From NCBI RefSeq assembly GCF_015550595.1, contig NZ_JADNBB010000004.1:1-64000 (forward strand): 64,000 bases of DNA, read 5' to 3'. Source of the DNA: Parabacteroides goldsteinii (GTDB lineage Bacteria; Bacteroidota; Bacteroidia; Bacteroidales; Tannerellaceae). A program made the position numbers and the translations under genes. Shown in pieces: positions 26,696 through 35,207 of the stretch (its first letter is position 1; the number at the start of each line of letters is the position of its first letter). Under the pieces are notes generated by a model that was not told where the DNA came from, ran no database searches, and saw only the letters and a program-made list of their open reading frames with translations.

Positions 26696-29600
26696 TTAAA
26701 AATCAAGTTTAATATTCAAACCAACATAGCGCATAGAAGGAGCGTTTAGTAACTCAGCGTGATCTTCCGTGATAGCATCCGGATCCGAATATTTGAAATC
26801 TTTGCTCCAGATGAACAGGTTTTGTCCTACTAAAGAGAGGTGGATATTATCGAAACCGATCTTTTGAGCTGCTTCTCCCGGCAATTTGTATCCGATAGAC
26901 AATTCGCGCAGTTTAAGAAATGTCAGGTCATGAATGTTCTGAATTCTTTTACTACCATTCCATGGCTGGTAATTTTTGGTATAGGCTTCGTAAGATGTGG
27001 CGACGTCGTTTGGAGCGAATACACGTGTGTCTTCCAGAATATTTCCGTAAGAGTCATATTTTACAGAACCGGAAACGACTTTTACACCCTGGCCTACATA
27101 ATTTGTTTTTCCGTTTACAACTTCGTCGTAACGCCATTGATTATCGCTGTCAATATGTGTTCCGGAATTCCACATAGCTTGTTCCAGACGATTGTAAGCT
27201 TTACCTCCGACACGTCCGTCAAAAGATACATCAAGAGTAAAGTTTTTATAGCTCAGATGATTGGTGAACCCCCATACCCAGTTAGGGCGTTCGAAACCGG
27301 CTTTTGTTGGATAGTCGCTTAATACAGGCATACCTCCACTATGTACAATGTTGCCTTGTGGATCTCTTTCCCAATCATACACTTCGAACCAGTCCCAGCG
27401 TTCGCCAGCTTTAACCCAGGGTCTGTCGGTTGAATAAGTCTCATCTATCTTATGATAATAGTAACGGTCGCGTCCCCAGTTGAAGGAAGAGGTCCAGTTC
27501 CAATCTTTCGTTTTGATAATATCACCGGATACGGTAATTTCCCATCCTTTTTTGATACGCTCTTCATCATAATTATTTAAAGTTTTCTCAAAACCGGAAG
27601 TATAGCTTAAAGGTGATTCGTGCTGGATATCAGTCATTAACTTTGTATAGTAAGCTACATCGAAACGTAAACGATTGCTTAAGAAATGAGCGGCAGCACC
27701 CACTTCAAATGATGTTGATTTTTGAGGAACCAGTGTGGCGTCACGGAGCATAGCCGGGTATGCGGCAGTAGATTTGCTGTCCCATACATTTTGTGTGATT
27801 TTGTATACTTTATTGATATCATATATATCGGCAGCCGTTTTAGTTATGGTCCATGAACTTCTTAATTTCAAAAAGCTCAGGTAGTCAGACATGTCGACCA
27901 ATTCTGAAAGGATAATACTACCGGATACGGATGGATAGAAGTATGACTGTTCTGATTTAGCCAGTGTTGAAACCCAGTCGTTACGGCCTGTGGCTTCGAT
28001 GAAAATTGCATTTTTCCAGGATAAGTCGATTTTACCATAAACACTGTTTGTCTGTTTCGTTTTTACAGTGGTTGATACAGATGGAAGATCCTTCGATGCT
28101 TTTAACGAATAAAATCCGGGAACGGTCAGTCCTCCGTTTGTATTGGCATCAAACTCGTCTTTTTGGTAATAGTTTAATCCCATACCTAACATTCCGCCAA
28201 CATTGAAGTCGCCAACTTTTTTATCTGCAATCAACAGAACGTCGCCTATGATACCATATCCTCTACGTTCATATTTCTCAAATTTACCAGTCTGGCTGTT
28301 ACGGGCGCTCAGAGGTATCTTGTATTCAAATTTTCTAGAGTAAGTATCAGAACCTACACGTGCCGTTGCTTTCAACCAATCCAAAATTTCGTAGTTGAGC
28401 GTAGCTTGTGCATTGGCACGGTTTTCCAATTGCGATTTTGTCGCTTCGTTTGCCAGGAAATAAGGATTGTTATAATCGTATTTGTATAACCAGTTTTGTT
28501 CGATATCTTCTTTGCCTTCTTTCCAATAGTTTTTGAATTCGCGAATATCGAATTCGGTACCTGTCCATACGATCATATTGTAGAGGTATCCGTCCCAACC
28601 ATATCCTTCTCCTCTGAATTGCGGGCTGTAGCTACCATTGTAAGTGATAGAGGCATCCAGGGAAAACTTGCCGAACTTCATATCTCCGGCAACGGTATAA
28701 GTGAAATCGTTTAATTTATTTCCAGGAAATTGCCCTTTGTTGTATACATGTGTCAGTGAGGTTCTGAAACTACCGTTTTTACCTTTATACGTGACATTCA
28801 CGTTGTTGTTGGTAACAAAAGATGTTTCCAGTAAATTGTTGAAATTATCCTTCCCTTTTGATACCAAAGGCATTTCTCTCCATTCATATGTTTTGGGGTC
28901 GTATTGGACAGCAGTTCTTCCTATATCCAGTTTGTCACCCCAAATATATTCACTCAACTCTTGCAGGTACTTGCCTCCTGAACCGCTACTATAGGATGAT
29001 TGTACTTCGGGCAATACCAGATAGCCGGCGTTGAACATCGTATTACTGTTCACACTGACTGCCAGACCTTCTTTTGTTCCACGCTTTGTTGTTATCATAA
29101 TAGCTCCTGAAGCTCCTTTTTCGCCGTAAAGGGCAGAAGCTGTCGCACCTTTCAATACACTCATCGATTCGATATCGTCGGCGGCCACATCGCTTAATCC
29201 TGTGTTTTCAAACGGAATACCATCAATTACGATAAGAGGTTTTTCTCCACGCAACAAGATTGTTGAACTTTCATTAAATGCGTTTGTGTTGATGACAGAA
29301 ACACCGGCTATTTTTCCGGAAAGGGAAGTTGCTATGTCGGCTCCTTTTACTGTTGTGAATTCATCTCCTCCGACTTTCTGAACCGAATAACCCAATGCTT
29401 TTTCCGAACGTTTGATACCTAACGCTGTTACTACTACTTCTTCCAGTAGTTCTGTATCTTCCGATAATGTGATTTTTATCATCGATTGTTCGCCTACTGG
29501 AATTTCCTTGCTGGCATATCCGATGTAGGAAATAATCAATATGGCTTTGTTGGGTACAGACAAATTAAATTTTCCATCTATATCTGTAATGGTTCCGTTG

Positions 29601-30091
29601 GTAGAACCTTTCTCTACCACATTAGCTCCAATAATCGGCTCACCTTTGGCATCAGTAATCGTTCCGGAGATATTTTTAATGGACTGTTGCACTATTGCTT
29701 CGCTTAGAACTTCTTTCGGAGAAAGAATGATGCTCTTATCCAGTACTTTGTAGCTGATATCTGTTCCGTTGAACAATTGCTCCAATACATTGAATACATT
29801 TTTCCGGTTGCTTTTTATGGAAACGACACGGTTTGTATTTACCTGTTTGTTGTTGTAGAAGAAATGGAATTCCGATTGTTTTTCTATTTCGTCTAAAACA
29901 TCCTGAACTGTTTTATTATTAACGTTCAGGGTTAATGTTGCCGATTGACTGTAACTTTCGGATGCGTATGCCAATCCTATGCATACAAATAGCATTATTG
30001 CAGTGAGTCTCATACATAATGGTATTTTTTTCAGGACAATAAACGATGGATTCACCATCCTGAAATGTTGGATGCTAAAATAATTTGTCAT
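26696..30091 (-). CDS. SusC/RagA-type TonB-dependent transporter with STN domain, locus D
   Basis: Outer-membrane importer of 1131 residues. After a long N-terminal leader (start at 30091, alternative ATG at 30058) come a signal core ending YASESYSQS, an STN signalling domain (about residues 50-130, LNVNNKTVQDVLDEIEKQS), a carboxypeptidase-regulatory-like domain (about 140-225), and a plug with VLKGATASALYGEKGASG. The beta barrel ends in MRYVGLNIKLDF. The STN domain talks to the FecR anti-sigma factor encoded 168 bp upstream, so substrate loading should free the ECF sigma factor. It differs in this from the STN-less transporters of the other three loci. Confidence 0.95.
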   Translation of the reverse strand: MTNYFSIQHFRMVNPSFIVLKKIPLCMRLTAIMLFVCIGLAYASESYSQSATLTLNVNNKTVQDVLDEIEKQSEFHFFYNNKQVNTNRVVSIKSNRKNVFNVLEQLFNGTDISYKVLDKSIILSPKEVLSEAIVQQSIKNISGTITDAKGEPIIGANVVEKGSTNGTITDIDGKFNLSVPNKAILIISYIGYASKEIPVGEQSMIKITLSEDTELLEEVVVTALGIKRSEKALGYSVQKVGGDEFTTVKGADIATSLSGKIAGVSVINTNAFNESSTILLRGEKPLIVIDGIPFENTGLSDVAADDIESMSVLKGATASALYGEKGASGAIMITTKRGTKEGLAVSVNSNTMFNAGYLVLPEVQSSYSSGSGGKYLQELSEYIWGDKLDIGRTAVQYDPKTYEWREMPLVSKGKDNFNNLLETSFVTNNNVNVTYKGKNGSFRTSLTHVYNKGQFPGNKLNDFTYTVAGDMKFGKFSLDASITYNGSYSPQFRGEGYGWDGYLYNMIVWTGTEFDIREFKNYWKEGKEDIEQNWLYKYDYNNPYFLANEATKSQLENRANAQATLNYEILDWLKATARVGSDTYSRKFEYKIPLSARNSQTGKFEKYERRGYGIIGDVLLIADKKVGDFNVGGMLGMGLNYYQKDEFDANTNGGLTVPGFYSLKASKDLPSVSTTVKTKQTNSVYGKIDLSWKNAIFIEATGRNDWVSTLAKSEQSYFYPSVSGSIILSELVDMSDYLSFLKLRSSWTITKTAADIYDINKVYKITQNVWDSKSTAAYPAMLRDATLVPQKSTSFEVGAAAHFLSNRLRFDVAYYTKLMTDIQHESPLSYTSGFEKTLNNYDEERIKKGWEITVSGDIIKTKDWNWTSSFNWGRDRYYYHKIDETYSTDRPWVKAGERWDWFEVYDWERDPQGNIVHSGGMPVLSDYPTKAGFERPNWVWGFTNHLSYKNFTLDVSFDGRVGGKAYNRLEQAMWNSGTHIDSDNQWRYDEVVNGKTNYVGQGVKVVSGSVKYDSYGNILEDTRVFAPNDVATSYEAYTKNYQPWNGSKRIQNIHDLTFLKLRELSIGYKLPGEAAQKIGFDNIHLSLVGQNLFIWSKDFKYSDPDAITEDHAELLNAPSMRYVGLNIKLDF

Positions 30092-30166
30092 AGATTTGTA
30101 AGTGATTTTAGAGTTAAAAAATTCATTTGCTTATGCTTGTCGCCAAACAAGCCTGCAGTTGGTTTT

Positions 30167-30200
30167 CATACGGGAAAATACGCCAATATTTTTCCGTATG
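30167..30200. promoter_or_regulatory. Hairpin between fecR and susC
   Basis: A 14-bp stem (30167-30180 with 30187-30200, one G-U pair) and a 6-nt loop lie between fecR and susC. In the direction of transcription it is not followed by a T-run, so it is more likely an mRNA processing or stability element than a terminator. It could let susC be expressed at a different level from fecR. Confidence 0.5.
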
Positions 30201-30259
30201 TTTTGTTTTAAGGAGGTACTGTCTCTTTCATACTGTATTTACTTAGGTTACACAAAAAA

Positions 30260-31282
30260 TTAATATAGTTCAACAATTGTTTTTTCTGAAATTTTTCCTT
30301 TGTCCTGATTGACTTCCGGATCTATAAACTTATATTGAATGCCGGATGATAACCGGAAGTGCTCGAGAATAAGCGTAAGATGCTGTCCACTGAAAGTTCC
30401 GGTGAAAGAGTTTTCATACAACAGGTCGTTCTTCACGATAAATTCGGTATTGAAACGTTTGCTTAGTACCTTTAGAGCCTCTTCAAAAGAGGTGTTTCTG
30501 AAAATAACCAGACCGTCTTTCCAAGCTATTTGGGTAGGTAAATAAGACGTATTAGTTTTAATCCCCTTGGTCTTTATATTATAGGATATTTCATCATCCG
30601 GTTTCATGATAAACGATTCTTCCTTATTCTCCCTGTTACGGAAAGATAGCCTGACCGAGCCCGAAATCAGAGAAGTGGTAACTTGGTTGCTTTCTCTATA
30701 TGCTTCCATATTAAATTCTGTTCCCAGAACTTCTGCTTTCAGGTCGAAAGGCGTATTCACGATAAATCTCTTTGATTTATCTTTCTGTACGGAGAAATAT
30801 GCTTCCCCATTCAGTTCGACTTCTCGAATGTCGCCAGTGAAATGTTTAGGATGCTTTAGATAAGATCCGGAGTTCAGCCAAACCTTACTTCCGTCGGGAA
30901 GGTCGAGGGCCGCAACCATGCCGGGATTTGTTTTTACTTCAATGTATTCGACCGGTTCTTTTTTCGTTGCAAAGTAAATCATACTGATCAATAATGGAAG
31001 AATAAGTATGGCTGCCACTCTTTGGAACCAGATGAGGAAATTCGTTTTATTTGATTTGTGAAATCTTTTCTTTACCTGTTCCAATGCTTCCGCCGAATTT
31101 ACTTTTTTAATCGTATAAAGTGTGTCGCTAGCAGCATAGATATACTGAATGTCCCGTCCAATTTTTCGGTTTTCTTCGGATTCTTGCAGCCATTGTTCCA
31201 CTTCCTGCTTTTGATCAGCGGGTAACGCCCCTGTATAATAGTTCAGAAGTATATGTTCGTCTATATGTTTTTGCTTGTCCAT
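30260..31282 (-). CDS. FecR-family anti-sigma factor
   Basis: Inner-membrane regulator of 340 residues. The cytosolic N-terminal sigma-binding part (residues 1-80) is followed by a single membrane helix (about 86-105), a periplasmic FecR domain (about 110-215, with TNPGMVAALDLPDGSKVWLNSGS) and a C-terminal DUF4974 domain (about 260-330). It holds the ECF sigma factor inactive until the STN domain of the loaded transporter signals. It is divergent from its sigma gene, whereas the usual order is sigma then fecR on the same strand. Confidence 0.93.
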   Translation of the reverse strand: MDKQKHIDEHILLNYYTGALPADQKQEVEQWLQESEENRKIGRDIQYIYAASDTLYTIKKVNSAEALEQVKKRFHKSNKTNFLIWFQRVAAILILPLLISMIYFATKKEPVEYIEVKTNPGMVAALDLPDGSKVWLNSGSYLKHPKHFTGDIREVELNGEAYFSVQKDKSKRFIVNTPFDLKAEVLGTEFNMEAYRESNQVTTSLISGSVRLSFRNRENKEESFIMKPDDEISYNIKTKGIKTNTSYLPTQIAWKDGLVIFRNTSFEEALKVLSKRFNTEFIVKNDLLYENSFTGTFSGQHLTLILEHFRLSSGIQYKFIDPEVNQDKGKISEKTIVELY

Positions 31283-31361
31283 TTTCTCTCTTTTATATTA
31301 AAGACTAATGAACGCAAGAACCTCCTAAATGGAAAGATGTATTTTTTTTGATTTGTGAAAG

Positions 31362-31524
31362 AGTTCTAGTAAGACTAATTCGATTATCTCTGCAAAAATA
31401 ACATTTTTCAACACATTGGCTATTACAATGCGATTAAGTTTATCGAATATTAAACAAATGCAAGCCTTCGAATGGCTAAACAAGCCAAATAAGCAATCAT
31501 TTTCACCATAGTCTTACTAGAACT
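31362..31524. repeat. Perfect 16-bp inverted repeat flanking a 131-bp segment (possible invertible promoter)
   Basis: AGTTCTAGTAAGACTA at 31362-31377 is repeated exactly in reverse complement at 31509-31524. The enclosed 131 bp lie between divergent fecR and ECF sigma genes. On the minus strand the segment has a -7-like TATTTTTG (31400-31393) pointing at fecR. The right arm ends 18 bp before the sigma start and the left arm 79 bp before fecR. Either this is a site-specific inversion element, or each gene carries the same oriented control element. Confidence 0.75.
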
Positions 31525-31542
31525 TAATCCATAATTTGCTAT

Positions 31543-32127
31543 ATGCTTTCTAAAATCACAGATAAAACAATAGACGAGGTTCTTTTTGAAAAGATCCAGT
31601 CTGGTGATGTGAAAGCATTTGATGTCTTGTTTATGCGTTATTATCCTTTATTATGTGCCTACGCAAAACAATTTGTAGATTTTGACGATGGTCAGGAGAT
31701 TGTACAGGATGTCATGGTCTGGTTCTGGGAGAATAGTTCTATGCAGGTGATCGAGTCCTCTCCGAAGAATTATCTGTTTAGAGCTGTGAAAAACAGATGT
31801 CTTACCCTGATAAATAGGAATGAATTAAAACAGCGGATTGTGGATTCTATGTCTGTCAATATGCAATCGCAGTATGAAGATCCTGATTTTTATGTGGTGG
31901 AAGAATTAACCCGGAATATAGAAGCAGCCTTGGCTCGCCTGCCGGAAACGTATCGAGAGGCCTTTGAGATGAACCGTTTCCAAAATATGACTTACCATGA
32001 GATCGCCGAAAAATTGAATGTCTCGTCTAAAACGGTCGATTATCGTATTCAGCAGGCATTAAAACTATTGCGTGTGGAACTAAAAGACTATTTACCCTTG
32101 TTAATGGCCTTAGTCAGAATTGTCTGA
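31543..32127 (+). CDS. ECF RNA polymerase sigma factor
   Basis: A 194-residue extracytoplasmic-function sigma factor. Region 2 lies near residues 25-90 (FDVLFMRYYPLLCAYAKQFV, then EIVQDVMVWFWEN), and region 4 near 125-180 (YREAFEMNRFQNMTYHEIAEKL, then SSKTVDYRIQQALKLL). It directs polymerase to locus D promoters when released by FecR. It stands alone on the plus strand, divergent from fecR, so sigma and anti-sigma are made from separate transcripts. Confidence 0.95.
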   Translation: MLSKITDKTIDEVLFEKIQSGDVKAFDVLFMRYYPLLCAYAKQFVDFDDGQEIVQDVMVWFWENSSMQVIESSPKNYLFRAVKNRCLTLINRNELKQRIVDSMSVNMQSQYEDPDFYVVEELTRNIEAALARLPETYREAFEMNRFQNMTYHEIAEKLNVSSKTVDYRIQQALKLLRVELKDYLPLLMALVRIV

Positions 32128-32157
32128 AACACTTCCGGCTAAAGCCATCTTATTTTA

Positions 32158-32892
32158 TTACAAACTTTTTACCCATTCTTCCGCTTTTGCCAAAGCTTCC
32201 GGTTTGCCAATATCGAGCAGTCGCAGATTTTCGGCTGCATAAGCATGAATATTGGCCTTTGCGCAGATCGACAGGTAGAAATTGATAATCGGGAATTTAC
32301 CTGTCCACTCTTCCATCCAGTCAAATATCTGCGGAGATAATACATGAACACCACTGAAGGCGTATTCATTATATAATTTGGGATCGAAATCGGGATAATA
32401 AGATTTTACTTCTCCTGTCTCATGGTTTCTCCATCCGCACAGACGGTTCTCGTTGTTGAAAAGAAGGTAACGCGATGTGTTCCGTTTGCTAACCAGTAAG
32501 GTGGCTAACGGTTTTGTTTCCAGGTGACAGTCGTATAACTTTTTCAGGTCGACATTCGACATGATGTCGACGTTGTGCACCAGGAAAGGTTCGTTTCCCT
32601 GAAGGAATTTAGCCGCATTTTTTATGCCGCCTCCGGTGTCGAGAAGATATCCACGTTCGTCGGATATATGGATCTGGATGCCGAAATTGTTATTAGCTGC
32701 CAGGAAATCAATGATCTGGTCTCCCAGGTGGTGAATGTTAATAACGATCTGGTGAAACCCTGCATCCTTCAGTTTAAGGATCACATGTTCCAACATTGGT
32801 CTTCCATTGATTGGTATCAATGCTTTTGGGGTATTGTCGGTCATCGGTTTGAGGCGAGTCCCCATACCGGCTGCGAAAATCATAGCTTTCAT
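32158..32892 (-). CDS. Sugar-1-phosphate nucleotidyltransferase, MurU-like
   Basis: A 244-residue Rossmann-like transferase that activates a sugar 1-phosphate with a nucleotide. The N-terminal signature FAAGMGTRLKPMTDNTPKALIPI is that of the NTP-transferase family, and LVHNVDIMSNVD holds the metal-binding aspartate. The size and the adjoining kinase fit MurNAc-1-phosphate uridylyltransferase (MurU), the last step of the AmgK-MurU route that turns recovered MurNAc into UDP-MurNAc. Its start overlaps the stop codon of the kinase fusion by 4 bp (ATGA). The specificity is inferred from context. Confidence 0.8.
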   Translation of the reverse strand: MKAMIFAAGMGTRLKPMTDNTPKALIPINGRPMLEHVILKLKDAGFHQIVINIHHLGDQIIDFLAANNNFGIQIHISDERGYLLDTGGGIKNAAKFLQGNEPFLVHNVDIMSNVDLKKLYDCHLETKPLATLLVSKRNTSRYLLFNNENRLCGWRNHETGEVKSYYPDFDPKLYNEYAFSGVHVLSPQIFDWMEEWTGKFPIINFYLSICAKANIHAYAAENLRLLDIGKPEALAKAEEWVKSL

Positions 32893-34319
32893 AATATTGC
32901 GTCAAAGATTTGTTCTATATTTTGTTCCCTGTGGGTCAAGTCTACTTTTACTCCGAATTTGGCATGCAGATGCTCTGCCAGATGCTGTGCCGAATAAACG
33001 GAACGATGTTGTCCGCCGGTACAACCGAAGGAAACCATCAGATTCGTAAAGCCACGATCCAGGTATCGTTTCACTGAAGCATCTACAATATTATATACAT
33101 GCTCGAGGAATTGCGTAATTTCACCGTCTTCTTCCAGAAAACGGATAACCGGCTCGTCAAGCCCTGTAAAGTGATTGTATCGCTCATATTTACCGGGGTT
33201 ATTAATAGCACGGCAGTCGAAAACAAAGCCTCCGCCGTTTCCGCTCGGATCGTTGGGGATGCCCTTTTTATAAGAGAAACTGACGATTTTAACTTCCAGC
33301 ATCCGCTTTTTTATATCGTCCCTGAACTGTGTCAGTCCGGTCAACTCCCTTAATACGGAACAGAGATAGGGATATTCGGAATAATCGTTCTTCAATAGCT
33401 GGCGCAGGTTATTGATCGCAAAAGGAACACTTTGGATGAAATGTGGTTTCTTTTCAAAATACCCCCGGAAACCGTAGGCGCCCAATACCTGTAAAGTCCT
33501 GAACAGGACGAAATGACGTAGCTGACTGAAGAAATGTTCTTCATCTACATCTGTATATTTTCGTAGTGCCTGCAAATAATCGGCAAGCAGTTCGTTTCTT
33601 AAATCTTCCGGATAATTGGCTTTGGCCTGCCAGAGGAAAGAGGCGACATCGTAATAAACCGGCCCTTTCCGTCCACCCTGAAAATCAATGAACCAGGGTT
33701 CGCCATCCTTCACCATCACATTTCGCGACTGGAAATCCCTGTACAGGAAAGTAGGAGTAGTGTCGCGCAATAAGACATCGCTCATCTTCTGGAAGTCATC
33801 TTCCAGGCGGTCTTCCTGAAATTCCATGCCTGTTGCTTTCAGAAAACAGTATTTGAAGTAATTCAGGTCCCAGAGGATTGAACGCTGGTTGAATTCCGGC
33901 TGTGGATAACATTCGTTGTAATTAAACCCATCGGCTCCTGCATACTGGATGGAAGGAAGCATGGTAATTGTTTTATGTAATAACTCACGTTCCTGTTCAT
34001 CGAATACACAACTTTTACGTCCTTTTTCAATGGCGTTGAAAAGCATTGTGTCTCCCAGGTCTTCCTGTAGGTAGAAAGAATAGTCTTCAGAATGAAAACG
34101 TACTTCCGGGACGGAAATACCTTTCTCTCTGAAAAAACCGGACATATAAATAAAAGCCTTGTTTTCTTCCTGTGAAGATCCGCTGACTCCGATCAACGTT
34201 TCAGGTCCCGATATTCTGAAATACCTGCGGTTTGATCCGGATGAGGGTAGTTCTGTGATGTCTTCGGCCTGTGAACCGGTATATTCGTAGTAGAGTCTTT
34301 TTAATTCTTCTGTTACCAT
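32889..34319 (-). CDS. Aminoglycoside-phosphotransferase-fold sugar kinase fused to a RapZ C-terminal domain
   Basis: A 476-residue two-domain cytosolic protein. Residues about 1-320 are an APH-fold kinase: the catalytic loop is FLYRDFQSRNVM (Arg-Asp in place of the usual His-Gly-Asp) and the metal-binding Asp is in WFIDFQGGRKG. This part resembles AmgK, the anomeric MurNAc/GlcNAc kinase. Residues about 345-476 match the C-terminal domain of RapZ (VSFSYKKGIPND, FVFDCRAINNPG, VSFGCTGGQHRSVYSAQHLAEHL). The RapZ N-terminal P-loop ATPase domain is missing. In enterobacteria the RapZ C-domain senses glucosamine-6-phosphate. The start at 34319 is preferred over an upstream in-frame codon at 34385 that lacks support. 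Confidence 0.85.
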   Translation of the reverse strand: MVTEELKRLYYEYTGSQAEDITELPSSGSNRRYFRISGPETLIGVSGSSQEENKAFIYMSGFFREKGISVPEVRFHSEDYSFYLQEDLGDTMLFNAIEKGRKSCVFDEQERELLHKTITMLPSIQYAGADGFNYNECYPQPEFNQRSILWDLNYFKYCFLKATGMEFQEDRLEDDFQKMSDVLLRDTTPTFLYRDFQSRNVMVKDGEPWFIDFQGGRKGPVYYDVASFLWQAKANYPEDLRNELLADYLQALRKYTDVDEEHFFSQLRHFVLFRTLQVLGAYGFRGYFEKKPHFIQSVPFAINNLRQLLKNDYSEYPYLCSVLRELTGLTQFRDDIKKRMLEVKIVSFSYKKGIPNDPSGNGGGFVFDCRAINNPGKYERYNHFTGLDEPVIRFLEEDGEITQFLEHVYNIVDASVKRYLDRGFTNLMVSFGCTGGQHRSVYSAQHLAEHLHAKFGVKVDLTHREQNIEQIFDAIL

Positions 34320-34742
34320 ACTTTGTTTAATTACGGCACTAAGGTAATAGTTTTTTGTCAGGAGAGGAAACTTAATCAAAAACATTCACTTTCGTATTTG
34401 GATTTAGTGCTTTTGTAGTTCAAGTATCAAAATGTTATTTATACTGGTATATAGGAGAGCTATACGGGCAAAAGGACAGCGTGGGTGGATTCTGTGAGAT
34501 TCTCCGGGAGGATATTGTTGTTAAATAGTGCGGTTTTAATATGGAAATATGATAAATAGATGTTGTTTGTTGGCTTGTTGTGCTTGTTTTGTTTTGTGAA
34601 ATTGATATTTAAGATGTTTATGATATTTTGTTTCTGATGTGTTTTAAAGGCGCTCTGTGATAAAAAACTGCCGAAAAACATGCCGTTTGAGTGGGAAAAA
34701 GCCTTTGTTAATCCTTCTTGCAACACTTTTTAACTGTATTCC

Positions 34743-34820
34743 CGTTTTAAATGAACCTCCATTTTGTTTAAAACAAAAAAAATCTCGTTTTAAACGAACT
34801 TGTAATTCCTTTAAAACGAG
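34743..34820. repeat. GTTTTAAA repeat cluster with 11-bp inverted repeat
   Basis: CTCGTTTTAAA at 34784-34794 and TTTAAAACGAG at 34810-34820 form a perfect inverted repeat with a 15-nt loop. The related GTTTTAAATGAAC (from 34743) and GTTTAAAAC (34766-34774) lie just before it. The cluster could be an operator array or an RNA hairpin. Confidence 0.55.
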
Positions 34821-35157
34821 GTTTTGAAAATGATTCTGGGGGGATATTTGTTAATTATTGTAATGGTAAGTCTTCTATAAACGTTCTTAGGAAAGATTAC
34901 TGTGTTTTTGTTTCTTTGAAATGTGTGTCATATTGTTGTTTTAGGGTGATTATTCGAATCGTTTTGTTATAAATAGCTTCCGTTTGTGATTGCCAATATA
35001 GTGAAAGCTTCATTCATTATTACTATGTTTTTCTTTGAAAAGGCAATCTTTAATAACGCATGTAACATCTTGGCATTAAAAAGACTAGTTTTGTACAATA
35101 TGCATGATTATAAGTATCTTTAGCGTTTCTTATTGCATCTGCGAATTTAAAAAATCA

Positions 35158-35165
35158 TATCTTTG
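35158..35165 (+). promoter_or_regulatory. -7 element of the secreted repeat-protein gene
   Basis: TATCTTTG matches TAnnTTTG exactly. A TTG at 35133-35135 is 22 bp upstream, slightly longer than ideal. The leader to the start codon would be about 35 nt. Confidence 0.55.
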
Positions 35166-35207
35166 TAGTTAGTATTAATAATATGTATAAACCAAAAGGG
35201 AAAATAT

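Larger units (their letters stand above)
34320..35207. other. Long AT-rich non-coding region
   Basis: Nearly 900 bp without a convincing gene. It holds a cluster of GTTTTAAA-type repeats (34743-34820), a -7 promoter element at 35158 and a direct repeat of TTTCTTTGAAA (around 34910 and 35031). It may be a long regulatory leader for the secreted protein gene downstream. Weak open frames here, including one of 88 codons on the minus strand, have no recognisable protein features. Confidence 0.6.

Noticed and set aside
31362-31524. Terminal repeats of an insertion sequence or MITE
   Set aside because: The 131-bp interior has no transposase remnant and there is no target duplication beside the arms; the position between divergent regulators fits a control element better.
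34460-34726. Open frame of 88 codons on the minus strand in the large intergenic region
   Set aside because: Low-complexity AT-rich composition with no signal peptide, domain or start context; more likely chance.
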